The notes beneath the pieces were generated by a model that saw nothing but the letters and a program-made list of their open reading frames with translations, was not told the origin of the DNA and did no database searches. A DNA stretch of 64,000 nucleotides from Glaciecola sp965658765 (GTDB taxonomy: Bacteria > Pseudomonadota > Gammaproteobacteria > Enterobacterales > Alteromonadaceae), in contig CBFHTO010000010.1 of the NCBI GenBank assembly GCA_965658765.1, forward strand, positions 13,172 to 77,171, given 5' to 3'. Positions 27,917 through 36,844 of this stretch are shown one piece after another. Position numbers and translations under genes: made by a program. Every line of letters starts with the position of its first letter. The first letter of the stretch is position 1.

Positions 27917-29047
27917 ATGAACAAGAAAATCTTTGCAATTATCATGATGATCGCCGTGTCAGAAAATGTCTCTAGTGAAGTGAAAATCAATGGATTTGCT
28001 AATTTTATTGGTGGAATTACTAGCTCTGATGACACCCTGTATGGATATGACGATAATATTAGTTTCAGTCCAGAAAGTTTATTTGCGGTACAACTAAGCA
28101 GCCAAATTAATGACAAAATGACTGCTACTGCTCAGCTAGTGTCGAGAGGTTCTGAAGACTATTCAGTTGATTTTGAATGGGCATATCTCAGCTATCAAGC
28201 TACTGATAATATTAGGCTGTCAGCAGGCAGAGTGAGAATGCCTATTTTTCGTTACTCCGACTCTCTGGATGTAGGATATTCTTATCACTGGGTGGTCGCT
28301 CCTGCAAACGTGTATGACGTGCCTTACAATAATATAGATGGTATTAAGTTCGACTATTCGGGTTACTCTGGTGATTTGGAATATATCTTTCAGTTAACCG
28401 GTGGGAAAATTAACAGTGACTTCAGCTTAGGCGGAGCACAAGGAAATATGGTTGTTAATTCAGTAATTGTGAGCGCGTTGGATTTAACATACCTGAATTG
28501 GAATGTCCGCGGTGTTGCCGCGAGGGGTTCTGTCACCTTCGATTTCCCGGCACTGGCACCTTTTTTCGGCCAGTTAGATCAAATCGACCCTACTTTTACA
28601 AATTTATTAGCAGCAGAGGATGATACCGGAGAATTTTATGGCATAAGCATTGAGTATGATGCCTTTTCTTGGTTTATTGGCGCTGAAATGACCTCTGTGC
28701 TTATTGAAGATAGTTTTTATCCAGATGAATTGAACTACTATGTAACCGCGGGTATGCGCCTGAATAAATGTACGCCCTTTATCACGTACGAAAAAGCAGA
28801 TTTAAATGATGGGCCTAAATTTCTAGACAGGATCAGCGCTTATCCAGTAGAAGCTCAAGGACCTCTAAGTCAGTTGGTGCCTGGAATTCAAAGTCCCGCA
28901 ATACGGGAAAGTAATACAACTTCAATCGGTGTCAGATACGACCTAGATACAAATATTGCACTAAAAGCAGATATCAGTATGTTTAAAGACGATATTAGTG
29001 ATGATGATGCAACTGCGTTGAGGTTTGCGGTTAACTATATATTCTAA
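27917..29047 (+). CDS. Outer-membrane porin-like beta-barrel protein
   Basis: A 376-residue protein with a signal peptide (about 1-20) and a repeated pattern of amphipathic strands ending in the terminal Phe of NYIF, as in outer-membrane porins. The segment VSRGSEDYSVDFEWAYLSYQ and LSAGRVRMPIFRYSDSLDVG fits the porin family often found in Alteromonadales next to short PBP-like proteins. It is probably co-transcribed with the upstream gene (14-base gap). Substrate unknown. Confidence 0.8.
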   Translation: MNKKIFAIIMMIAVSENVSSEVKINGFANFIGGITSSDDTLYGYDDNISFSPESLFAVQLSSQINDKMTATAQLVSRGSEDYSVDFEWAYLSYQATDNIRLSAGRVRMPIFRYSDSLDVGYSYHWVVAPANVYDVPYNNIDGIKFDYSGYSGDLEYIFQLTGGKINSDFSLGGAQGNMVVNSVIVSALDLTYLNWNVRGVAARGSVTFDFPALAPFFGQLDQIDPTFTNLLAAEDDTGEFYGISIEYDAFSWFIGAEMTSVLIEDSFYPDELNYYVTAGMRLNKCTPFITYEKADLNDGPKFLDRISAYPVEAQGPLSQLVPGIQSPAIRESNTTSIGVRYDLDTNIALKADISMFKDDISDDDATALRFAVNYIF

Positions 29048-29067
29048 GATTCGCGAAGAAAAGTAAG

Positions 29068-29104
29068 TTTACACCGCCCGCATTTTTGCTGGCGGTTTGC
29101 GTTT
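29068..29104. terminator. Shared terminator between porin and SulP genes
   Basis: ACCGCC / GGCGGT arms (29073-29078, 29091-29096) between two convergent genes, with a T-rich loop and flanks on both strands. Confidence 0.65.
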
Positions 29105-29133
29105 ATCTTAAATATTTTGTCAAAACAAAGACA

Positions 29134-30792
29134 TTATAAATATCCTTGCTCGCGCATTTTTTCGTGAGCGAGCTTCAGAGCATCTGTTCGCGTGTGCTCA
29201 AAATCGGCGTCACTGAGTAAACTTTCAAAGCCCATCTGCATGAGTTTTTCTTTGTTCTTTGGCTTATTCACTAACATGACAACTTGTTTATCCAATGCTT
29301 TTGCGTCTTTGATGAGGTTTTCGATGGTTAGTGCAACGGTATCGTCTAGAAAAGATACGTCGCTTAAATCAATGATCAGTGCGTGATGGTCGCCTAAGCT
29401 TTTCAATTCTCTAGATAATGCTTTTGACACTCCAAAAATCATAGTGCCGCTCAAGTAAAAATAAAGAATTTGGCCTTTTCCTTGATTCAATAACTCCTGC
29501 TGCTCCCTAGTAAGAGGGATTTGCCCGTCGACGTCTGATATAGCCTTTATATTCTTAGCTTGAGAGGTACTCAGTTTTTCAATAGTGATGATGTTGGCTA
29601 TGAATACGCCTATCCCGACTGCTACAACCAAGTCTACGAATACGGTCAGTATTAATACGGCATACATAATGATGCTTGTTTGCTTGGAGACTCTATGTGC
29701 TCTTTTCAGAAAGCTCCAATCAAGAATATCGAAACCTACTTTAATTGCGATTCCGGCGAGTACAGCAATTGGAATGACTGAAATTAACTGTGAGGCACCA
29801 AAAATAGCGACGATTAAAATGACAACTCTTGTTAATCCTGATAAGGCTGTGCGTGCTCCTGTTTGAATATTGACAACAGTACCCATAGTAGCGCCAGCAC
29901 CAGGAAGGCCTCCGAACAAACCAGACACAAGGTTACCCATTCCTTGACCAATGAGTTCTTTATCTGACTTGTGCTCGCTGCGGGTTAGGTTATCTGCAAT
30001 AACGGAGGTGAGCATCGAATCAATACAACCCAGCATGCCAAGAACGATACCATCAAGAACCATAGTTTGGATTTGTTCTGGTGTAAATGTAGGGAATACC
30101 AAGGATGGCAAACTAACGTTTATCTCACCGATCCGTTTAATTGAAGGATCGGATATAAAATAAACGGATATAACTGAGATAACGACCAAAGCAATGAGCT
30201 GAGGAGGCACCCATTGCTTAATTTTTTTAGGAGTAAAAAAGATGAGAAGGAGCGTTGCTAGCGCCATACTAGCGGCATTTAGGTTTATCTGGTCAACCGT
30301 ATCAGATAGGCTCTTTATTGCTCCTGTAACACCACCAGAGGGGGCGTCAACGCCGACCGCAGGTGCAAACTGCATAATGATCAGTATACAACCTATACCA
30401 GACATAAAGCCACTGACTACGCTGTAGGGCATCAGAGTAATATACTTACCCAACTTCAACACGCCAAAGATAATCTGAGTAATGCCAGCAATCATTACAA
30501 CGGTAAACGCCATTGCGAGGCCTGATTCTGGATATTGCGCGACCATGGAGGTTACAACCGCCGCCATAATAACGGTCATGGGGCCGGTCGGTTCGGATAT
30601 CAGGGTAGGGGTGCCGCCAAACAGAGCCGCAAAAAAACCAATGATGATGGCGCCATATAACCCAGCCTCTGGGCCAGCGCCAGATGCGACACCAAATGCC
30701 AAAGCAAGAGGGAGAGACACAATCGCCGCTGTCACACCGCCAAGGATATCTCCTTTTAAGTTGTCGGTCGAAATAATATTAAAAATCTTCAA
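29134..30792 (-). CDS. SulP-family anion transporter with STAS domain
   Basis: A 552-residue transporter: a Na+/anion SulP membrane domain (about 1-400, starting GDILGGVTAAIVSLPLALAFGVASG) and a C-terminal STAS domain (about 430-545, ALIIDLSDVSFLDDT). The sequence LTRSEHKSDKELIGQGMGN resembles BicA-type bicarbonate carriers as much as sulfate ones, so bicarbonate is the more likely substrate. It stands alone between convergent neighbours. Confidence 0.88.
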   Translation of the reverse strand: MKIFNIISTDNLKGDILGGVTAAIVSLPLALAFGVASGAGPEAGLYGAIIIGFFAALFGGTPTLISEPTGPMTVIMAAVVTSMVAQYPESGLAMAFTVVMIAGITQIIFGVLKLGKYITLMPYSVVSGFMSGIGCILIIMQFAPAVGVDAPSGGVTGAIKSLSDTVDQINLNAASMALATLLLIFFTPKKIKQWVPPQLIALVVISVISVYFISDPSIKRIGEINVSLPSLVFPTFTPEQIQTMVLDGIVLGMLGCIDSMLTSVIADNLTRSEHKSDKELIGQGMGNLVSGLFGGLPGAGATMGTVVNIQTGARTALSGLTRVVILIVAIFGASQLISVIPIAVLAGIAIKVGFDILDWSFLKRAHRVSKQTSIIMYAVLILTVFVDLVVAVGIGVFIANIITIEKLSTSQAKNIKAISDVDGQIPLTREQQELLNQGKGQILYFYLSGTMIFGVSKALSRELKSLGDHHALIIDLSDVSFLDDTVALTIENLIKDAKALDKQVVMLVNKPKNKEKLMQMGFESLLSDADFEHTRTDALKLAHEKMREQGYL

Positions 30793-30885
30793 GGTCGGCC
30801 TATTTAACAGTGATAAGGTTTGCGCTTATAGGTATAAATTGTACTTTACCAAGTGAGATTTAACAGTATTAATTTGCTGAGTCAT

Positions 30886-32403
30886 TCAAGAGTTTTGTTT
30901 TTTTGCAAAGCGAAAGTGCATGAATACCCCAAGGATGCCAAGTAGCGCGCAAATGAACCAGATCGGTGCATCGCCAAATAGATAATAAGGCGTACGTCCT
31001 TTAACTATTTGAACCTCAGCTACTCCACTAGCATCTTTAAACTGAGGGAGTAACAATAAGGTTTCACCCTTATGATTGAGGATACCACTGACCCCAGTAT
31101 TCGTTGCACGAACTACAGGTAGGCCGAACTCCATGGCGCGTACTTTCGCAATTTGCATGTGCTGATGTGGCCCATGAGAGTCTCCGAACCAGGCATCATT
31201 ACTGACAGTCACTATCATTTCAGATTGTGCATTAATATTCGCTGCAATTTGTTTTGGAAAGGCAATTTCGAAGCATATCGCGGGCACAAAATTTACGTTA
31301 CCGGCTTGCAAATTCTCCTGCACGTATTCACCTCTATTAAATGAAGACATTGGTAAGTCAAAAATAGGTGCAAGTGGTCTCAGCAGAGATTCGAAAGGCA
31401 CAAACTCTCCAATCGGTAATAAATGATGTTTAGAGAAACGCTTTTTATGCTGGTAAAAGTAAGGTTCAGTATTTTCGCTATTGTCTATACCCAATGCAAT
31501 GAGAGAGTTGTAAGCGACATTTGTATCTAAGTTGTAGTCGACTATACCCGTGATAAGTCCAGTATTGTTTTCGCTTGCCAGCTGATCTAACTGTTTTAAA
31601 AAAGGTTCAGACAACATTTCTAATCTAGGTACGGCGGCTTCAGGCCAGATGATGACGTCTGCATCCCAATGTTGATTGGTGAGGGTCATATATTTATCAA
31701 TTGTGGTCTGGTCTAGCTCTGGTTGCCAACGCATAGATTGAGGAATATTTCCTTGTACAATCGCTATCTTTTTAATATCACCGGTGGTTTGTGTCCATGT
31801 TAGTGTGGATAAAACAAACGAGCATGAAAAAAGCAAAACTAATGGAATAGAGCCAAACAGCCGATTTCGTGATATTAAACCATAGGCCGCGCTGATACAG
31901 GCCATTACCATTAGCGCACTTAATCCAATTTCTCCGACAAGTGGGAAGTAATGTTTTAAAGGCCCATCAGCTTGTGAATAAGCCACAGATAGCCATGGAA
32001 AACCAGTTAACACTCGCGCGCGTAACCACTCCATTAATAGCCATCCTAAAGGTAGAATCAAGGGAATAATTTTGGATGTAAATTTGCTACAAAGTAAATG
32101 AAATAGAAGCGCTGGAAATAGCGCTAGATAGGCGCATAGCATAGCCATTAACATGATAGACACCACGAGTGGGACGCCACCAAAATCAGCGATGCTCACG
32201 TGAACCCACGAAATCCCTGCTCCAAAATAGGCAAAACCAAAGCACCACGCGCCCCAAAAGACAGAGCTTTTATGTTTTAAAAGAAGGTAAAACGCGAAAA
32301 TTAAACAAGGAAAAATAATGCCCCAAAAATTAAAAGGAGCAAATGCAAAAGTACATAAAGCTCCTAATAACAATAACAAGGTATTACTGATGCGTGGTTT
32401 CAG
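30886..32403 (-). CDS. lnt: Apolipoprotein N-acyltransferase Lnt, non-canonical start
   Basis: Lnt adds the third acyl chain to lipoproteins at the inner membrane. The protein has about six N-terminal helices and a nitrilase domain with the catalytic triad visible: Glu in IIWPEAAVP, Lys in KKRFSKHHLLP and Cys in FVPAICFEIAFP. The frame has no ATG or GTG at its beginning. A CTG at 32403 stands six bases after GGAGG (32410-32414) inside the end of corC and gives 505 residues. A TTG at 32379 has no ribosome site and would remove eight residues. I take the CTG. The gene is last in the miaB-phoH-ybeY-corC-lnt operon. Confidence 0.9.
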   Translation of the reverse strand: MKPRISNTLLLLLGALCTFAFAPFNFWGIIFPCLIFAFYLLLKHKSSVFWGAWCFGFAYFGAGISWVHVSIADFGGVPLVVSIMLMAMLCAYLALFPALLFHLLCSKFTSKIIPLILPLGWLLMEWLRARVLTGFPWLSVAYSQADGPLKHYFPLVGEIGLSALMVMACISAAYGLISRNRLFGSIPLVLLFSCSFVLSTLTWTQTTGDIKKIAIVQGNIPQSMRWQPELDQTTIDKYMTLTNQHWDADVIIWPEAAVPRLEMLSEPFLKQLDQLASENNTGLITGIVDYNLDTNVAYNSLIALGIDNSENTEPYFYQHKKRFSKHHLLPIGEFVPFESLLRPLAPIFDLPMSSFNRGEYVQENLQAGNVNFVPAICFEIAFPKQIAANINAQSEMIVTVSNDAWFGDSHGPHQHMQIAKVRAMEFGLPVVRATNTGVSGILNHKGETLLLLPQFKDASGVAEVQIVKGRTPYYLFGDAPIWFICALLGILGVFMHFRFAKKQNS

Positions 32404-32404
32404 A

Positions 32405-33262
32405 CTAATCCTCCAAGTCTGGCAAAAATACCTTCAACTGCACCAAGCGACGTTTATCGGAGTTGGTGACTTCAAAATGAATATTATCGACTTCTACCTT
32501 TTCACCTGTTTGGGGCATGTGCCCAAACGCGCGTAAAACAACACCACCAATGGTGTCTGATTCATCTTCGCTGTACTGGGTTTCAAAAAATTTGTTGAAG
32601 TCTTCAACGGGAGTCAGTGCTTTTACTGAATAAGTGCTTTTGTTTAAGGGTCGGATATTATCGTTTTCGTCAATTTCTTCGTCGTATTCATCTTCTATTT
32701 CGCCAACGATCAACTCGAGTATGTCTTCAATGGTTACTAGACCAGAGACTCCACCATACTCGTCGACAACAATTGCCATATGATAGCGTTGTTGTCTGAA
32801 TTCCTTTAAGAGAACGTCAACACGCTTACTCTCTGGGACGATCACTGCTTCGCGGATAACGTCTTTAAGAACAAAGCATTTTTCATCATTAAACGCATAC
32901 GCGAGTAAGTCTTTTGCGAGCAACACACCCTCAATATGGTCTTTATCTTCGCTTATAACGGGAAAACGGGAGTGGGCTGAATCTAAAACGAGAGGCAAAA
33001 ACTGGTCAACGCTTTGCTCAATGTCTATTGTGATCATTTGCGCCCTTGGGATCATAATGTCCCTCACGCGCATCTCACTGACTACCATTACACCCTCAAT
33101 CATTTCCTTCGTTTGAGGGTCGATTAGTTCTCGTTGTTGGGCATCAGAAATGAGGTCTGATAATTCTTCTTTATTTTGCGGTTCACCCTTAAAGCCATTA
33201 AATAGTTTATCAAGCCAGCTTTTGGAGGAACCGTTACTAGAGTGGGGACTGTCGTCGCTCAT
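32405..33262 (-). CDS. corC: CorC/HlyC-family CBS protein (YbeX)
   Basis: A 285-residue cytoplasmic protein with a CBS pair (about 70-195; MRVRDIMIPRAQM, AIVVDEYGGVSGLVTIEDIL) and a C-terminal CorC_HlyC domain (about 205-280). The gene lies between ybeY and lnt, its standard place. It has been linked to Mg2+/Co2+ efflux and ribosome maintenance. Its last bases contain the ribosome site for lnt. Confidence 0.93.
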   Translation of the reverse strand: MSDDSPHSSNGSSKSWLDKLFNGFKGEPQNKEELSDLISDAQQRELIDPQTKEMIEGVMVVSEMRVRDIMIPRAQMITIDIEQSVDQFLPLVLDSAHSRFPVISEDKDHIEGVLLAKDLLAYAFNDEKCFVLKDVIREAVIVPESKRVDVLLKEFRQQRYHMAIVVDEYGGVSGLVTIEDILELIVGEIEDEYDEEIDENDNIRPLNKSTYSVKALTPVEDFNKFFETQYSEDESDTIGGVVLRAFGHMPQTGEKVEVDNIHFEVTNSDKRRLVQLKVFLPDLED

Positions 33263-33306
33263 TTATATTTGTCACAAATCAGTTAATGTACGTTTAGGGT
33301 TTATAG

Positions 33307-33795
33307 TCAACTAGATTGATAAGGGTCGTCAATACCTAATTGGGCTAAGATTTCTATTTCCTTTGCTTCCATATCGGCCGCATCATTGTCAGTTATATGG
33401 TCATACCCCAACAAATGCAAGAGGCCGTGAATGCATAAATGCGTTAGATGTGATGAGTACGATTTATTTTGTTGCTCAGACTCCTCACGTACTAATGTCA
33501 TACAAATAGCTAAGTCCCCAATAAAATCGGATTCTACAAACTCGGGTAAATCGCTTTCGAATGAGAGCACGTTAGTCGGTTTGTCTTTGCCTCTATATGT
33601 TCCATTCAAATATGCGGACTCATCTGCGTCGACCCATTTTATATTGAGTTCCACATGCTTGCTTTTATTAGGGAATATCGTCGTCAAGGCGAGCGATAGT
33701 GATGATTCTATTTTATCTTCTGAAGGAATAAGCGCCAGATCGTCTTGACCAAGCGCGTCAGATTGAGAGTATTGTATAGAAAGCGTGTTCGACAA
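33307..33795 (-). CDS. ybeY: Endoribonuclease YbeY
   Basis: A 162-residue zinc-dependent RNase that matures 16S rRNA and controls ribosome quality. It has the conserved core TYRGKDKPTNVLSF and the zinc-binding motif HGLLHLLGYDH. No ATG opens the frame. A TTG at 33795 (SNTLSIQYS follows the start) is preceded nine bases upstream by GGGAG. Another TTG at 33837 would extend the protein by 14 unrelated residues. Start choice is moderately secure. Confidence 0.92.
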   Translation of the reverse strand: MSNTLSIQYSQSDALGQDDLALIPSEDKIESSLSLALTTIFPNKSKHVELNIKWVDADESAYLNGTYRGKDKPTNVLSFESDLPEFVESDFIGDLAICMTLVREESEQQNKSYSSHLTHLCIHGLLHLLGYDHITDNDAADMEAKEIEILAQLGIDDPYQSS

Positions 33796-33841
33796 AGTTA
33801 CATAACTCCCTTTACAGTTTGCCGAAACGCAGACCAATCAT

Positions 33842-34885
33842 CTAGATATTATCCCCAGAATCATCTTGGTTTTGAGACGCTTTGCGCTGTTTTGCTTTTA
33901 TTTCTTCTTGCTCAACTTCGTAGTCTTCATAGGCTTGCACAATTCTTGCGACTACTGGGTGGCGAACAACGTCGTTTGCACTGAAAAAGTTGAATGAAAT
34001 ATCATTTACTTGCTTTAACACATCAATTGCGTGCCTTAAGCCTGAGCGAGCACCTCTTGGCAAGTCTACTTGTGTAATATCACCTGTAATTACTGCTTTT
34101 GAATTGAAACCAATACGCGTTAAAAACATTTTCATTTGTTCAACTGTTGTATTTTGGGATTCGTCTAAAATAATAAATGCATCGTTAAGGGTGCGACCAC
34201 GCATATAAGCAAGTGGAGCAACTTCTATCACATTACGCTCAATCAACTTTTCTACTTTTTCGAACCCCAGCATTTCAAACAAAGCGTCGTAAAGCGGACG
34301 AAGGTATGGGTCAACCTTTTGCGATAAGTCACCTGGTAAAAATCCTAATTTTTCTCCAGCTTCCACCGCGGGTCGTGTAAGCAATATTCTTCGTATTTCT
34401 TGCCGTTCCAATGCATCCACTGCACATGCGACTGCCAGATAGGTCTTCCCAGTACCAGCAGGACCGATACCAAAGGTAATATCATGTGCAAGTACATTAC
34501 TGACGTATTTTGATTGATTTGGATTACGCGGTTTTATTACTCCACGCTTAGTCCGTATGTGTACTTCTTTACCGTAATCACCTGCTTCTGCTCGTTCTAA
34601 ACATTTAACTTCTTGAATCGCTAAATGCACCTGATCATTCTCTAAAACGGGTATGCTGCCTTTTACTGGCTGCGTTTCAATGTATAAGAGCTTAAGAAGC
34701 TCGCTTGCACCATTAGCCTGTTGAGGGTCACCGAATACACTAAACTCATTGTTTCTGTAATTTATCTCTACACCTAATCTGCGTTCTATCATTTTGATAT
34801 TGTCGTCAAATGGCCCACAAAGACTAGATAAACGCTTAGCATCTTCGGGTTCAAGAATAAATTGGTTAGTGGCGATTTTGCTCAA
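33842..34885 (-). CDS. ybeZ: PhoH-family ATPase (YbeZ)
   Basis: A 347-residue PhoH-like P-loop ATPase, the usual partner of YbeY. The Walker A motif is GPAGTGKTYLA, the Walker B-like ILDESQN follows, and GDITQVDLPRG is a family signature. An N-terminal KH-like region precedes the ATPase domain. It lies between miaB and ybeY. Confidence 0.94.
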   Translation of the reverse strand: MSKIATNQFILEPEDAKRLSSLCGPFDDNIKMIERRLGVEINYRNNEFSVFGDPQQANGASELLKLLYIETQPVKGSIPVLENDQVHLAIQEVKCLERAEAGDYGKEVHIRTKRGVIKPRNPNQSKYVSNVLAHDITFGIGPAGTGKTYLAVACAVDALERQEIRRILLTRPAVEAGEKLGFLPGDLSQKVDPYLRPLYDALFEMLGFEKVEKLIERNVIEVAPLAYMRGRTLNDAFIILDESQNTTVEQMKMFLTRIGFNSKAVITGDITQVDLPRGARSGLRHAIDVLKQVNDISFNFFSANDVVRHPVVARIVQAYEDYEVEQEEIKAKQRKASQNQDDSGDNI

Positions 34886-34912
34886 ATTGACCTCGTTAAT
34901 ATTATTGTTTAT

Positions 34913-36340
34913 TTATGCTGGCATGACTTGAATAACACCTAAATCATCAGGCTTTATGTTCTTCGCTAATATGCTCTCGGGTGATACTGCAACTCTCAGT
35001 CCCATCTCTGACTCTCTTAAGATTACGTCCCCGCGTAGTGAGTTTGTATAAACGTCGGTGATAACGACATCGACGAACTCGCCGACCATATCAGGACTGC
35101 CTGCAAAATTTACCACTCGATTATTCTCGGTACGTCCAGTTAATTCGCTTGGGTCCTTTTTAGAAGGGCCCTCAACCAATAAACGTTGTTTACTGCCTAC
35201 CATGTTCCGCGATATTTGAAGCGAGTTTTGATTGATTCTATGTTGTAACAGTTGCAAGCGTTGCTTTTTGGTCTCTTCAGATACATCATCGACCGCGTCA
35301 GCGGCAGGAGTTCCTGGTCTAGCGCTGTAGATAAAACTGAAGCTCATGTCGTAACCAACAGTGGCAATAAGGTCCATAGTGGCTTGGAAATCTGCTTCGC
35401 TTTCGCCAGGAAATCCGATAATGAAATCCGATGACATTGATAAGTTGGGTCTAACTTTTTTCAGCTTTCTGACAGTTGACTTATATTCAATTGCCGTATG
35501 GCCGCGTTTCATCAGGTTTAATATTCGATCTGAGCCGGACTGTACAGGCAAGTGTAAGTGGTCAACCAATTCTGGAATGTTAGCGTAGGCTTCGATAATG
35601 TCGTTGGTGAATTCAACAGGATGCGAAGTGGTATATCGAATACGGTCTATGCCGTCGATACTCGCAACAAGTTCTAATAACTCAGCAAACCGACAAACAG
35701 AACCATCGTAATGACTCCCCCTAAAAGCATTAACGTTTTGGCCGAGTAAATTAACTTCTCGTACGCCTTGAGCAGCTAGTTGGGCAACTTCAAGTAAAAC
35801 ATCGTCAACAGGGCGACTCACTTCTTCACCGCGTGTATAAGGCACCACGCAAAAACTGCAGTACTTTGAACAGCCTTCCATTATTGATACAAAAGCGGTA
35901 GGGCCATCTGAACGGGGTTCGGGTAAGCGGTCAAACTTTTCAATTTCTGGAAAGCTTACATCCACAACAGAACGTTCTCCGCCTTTGATTTGGCCGATCA
36001 TTTCAGGTAAGCGATGCAAAGTTTGAGGTCCAAATACAATATCGACAAACGGCGCTCGCCTACGTATTTCATCACCCTCTTGTGATGCAACACAACCGCC
36101 CACACCGATGATGAGTTCTGGCTTCTTCGATTTTAAATTTTTCCAGCGGCCAAGTTGGTGAAACACCTTTTCTTGCGCTTTTTCGCGTATAGAGCACGTG
36201 TTTAAAAGAATGACGTCTGCTTCTTCTGCTTCTGACGCTGCCTCATAGCCGTGGGTGGCATCTAGCAAATCTGCCATTTTCTCAGAGTCGTATTCGTTCA
36301 TTTGACAACCCCAAGTTTTTATAAATAATTTTTTGCTCAT
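34913..36340 (-). CDS. miaB: tRNA-2-methylthio-N6-dimethylallyladenosine synthase MiaB
   Basis: A 475-residue radical SAM methylthiotransferase that modifies A37 of tRNAs. The N-terminal cluster Cys residues are in WGCQMN, NTCSIR and GGCVASQ; the radical SAM motif is CSKYCSFC; a TRAM domain ends the protein. The ATG at 36340 gives the family start MSKKLFIKTWGC; an upstream TTG at 36352 is rejected. First gene of the operon running to lnt. Confidence 0.96.
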   Translation of the reverse strand: MSKKLFIKTWGCQMNEYDSEKMADLLDATHGYEAASEAEEADVILLNTCSIREKAQEKVFHQLGRWKNLKSKKPELIIGVGGCVASQEGDEIRRRAPFVDIVFGPQTLHRLPEMIGQIKGGERSVVDVSFPEIEKFDRLPEPRSDGPTAFVSIMEGCSKYCSFCVVPYTRGEEVSRPVDDVLLEVAQLAAQGVREVNLLGQNVNAFRGSHYDGSVCRFAELLELVASIDGIDRIRYTTSHPVEFTNDIIEAYANIPELVDHLHLPVQSGSDRILNLMKRGHTAIEYKSTVRKLKKVRPNLSMSSDFIIGFPGESEADFQATMDLIATVGYDMSFSFIYSARPGTPAADAVDDVSEETKKQRLQLLQHRINQNSLQISRNMVGSKQRLLVEGPSKKDPSELTGRTENNRVVNFAGSPDMVGEFVDVVITDVYTNSLRGDVILRESEMGLRVAVSPESILAKNIKPDDLGVIQVMPA

Positions 36341-36844
36341 GTCTTTGTTCAATACTCTATCTGTAAAAAAAGTGGTGATGTTTTCTTATGCCACTAATAG
36401 TGTTTTGTTGAGCAATTCGTTGCCGTCGCTGTCTCGGTTTCGCTTAGTAATTTGACGCACATTTCGAATTTCGTAAAAGCCCATTATTTTACAATGGATC
36501 TCATCTCATAGCTAGTCATCGCTCTACGTGAAAGCACATCGCAGTGCACAAGCTTTCAAGCGGTAAGATATTGGAAACAAATATTTACTGTAGTGATTGT
36601 TCACACAGGTTAATATAATCTAAAGTGCTTATTATACTTTGAACATAGCATTGCGAAGCAAAAACATAGCGAAGCAAAAACATAGTGAAGCAAAAATATA
36701 GCGAAGCAATAAGCTACCCTGTAAATGTGAATAGTGAAAAATAGAAATAAATCAAGCGCGGATCGTGCTTTAGAGTTTGATGCGAAATAACAGTGCGCAC
36801 TTATTTTAGCAGTGATAGAAATATCAGACTAGAAAGGAGTAATA
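36341..36844. other. Divergent intergenic region between miaB and ubiF
   Basis: A 504-base gene-free region. It carries the promoters of the miaB operon and of ubiF, plus a short tandem repeat block described separately. No known operator was identified. Confidence 0.5.
36653..36712. repeat. Short tandem repeat, 16-bp unit
   Basis: Units GCGAAGCAAAAACATA at 36653-36668 and 36669-36684 are identical. A third (36685-36700) differs at two positions, and a partial fourth begins at 36701. The block lies about 130-190 bases before ubiF. Confidence 0.85.

Noticed and set aside
30482..30856. Plus-strand frames opposite the SulP gene (29585-30856)
   Set aside because: Shadows of the SulP transporter with low-complexity Met/Thr/Ile content and no start signals.
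36653..36712. Possible CRISPR array
   Set aside because: The 16-base units are directly adjacent without spacers, and there are no cas genes.
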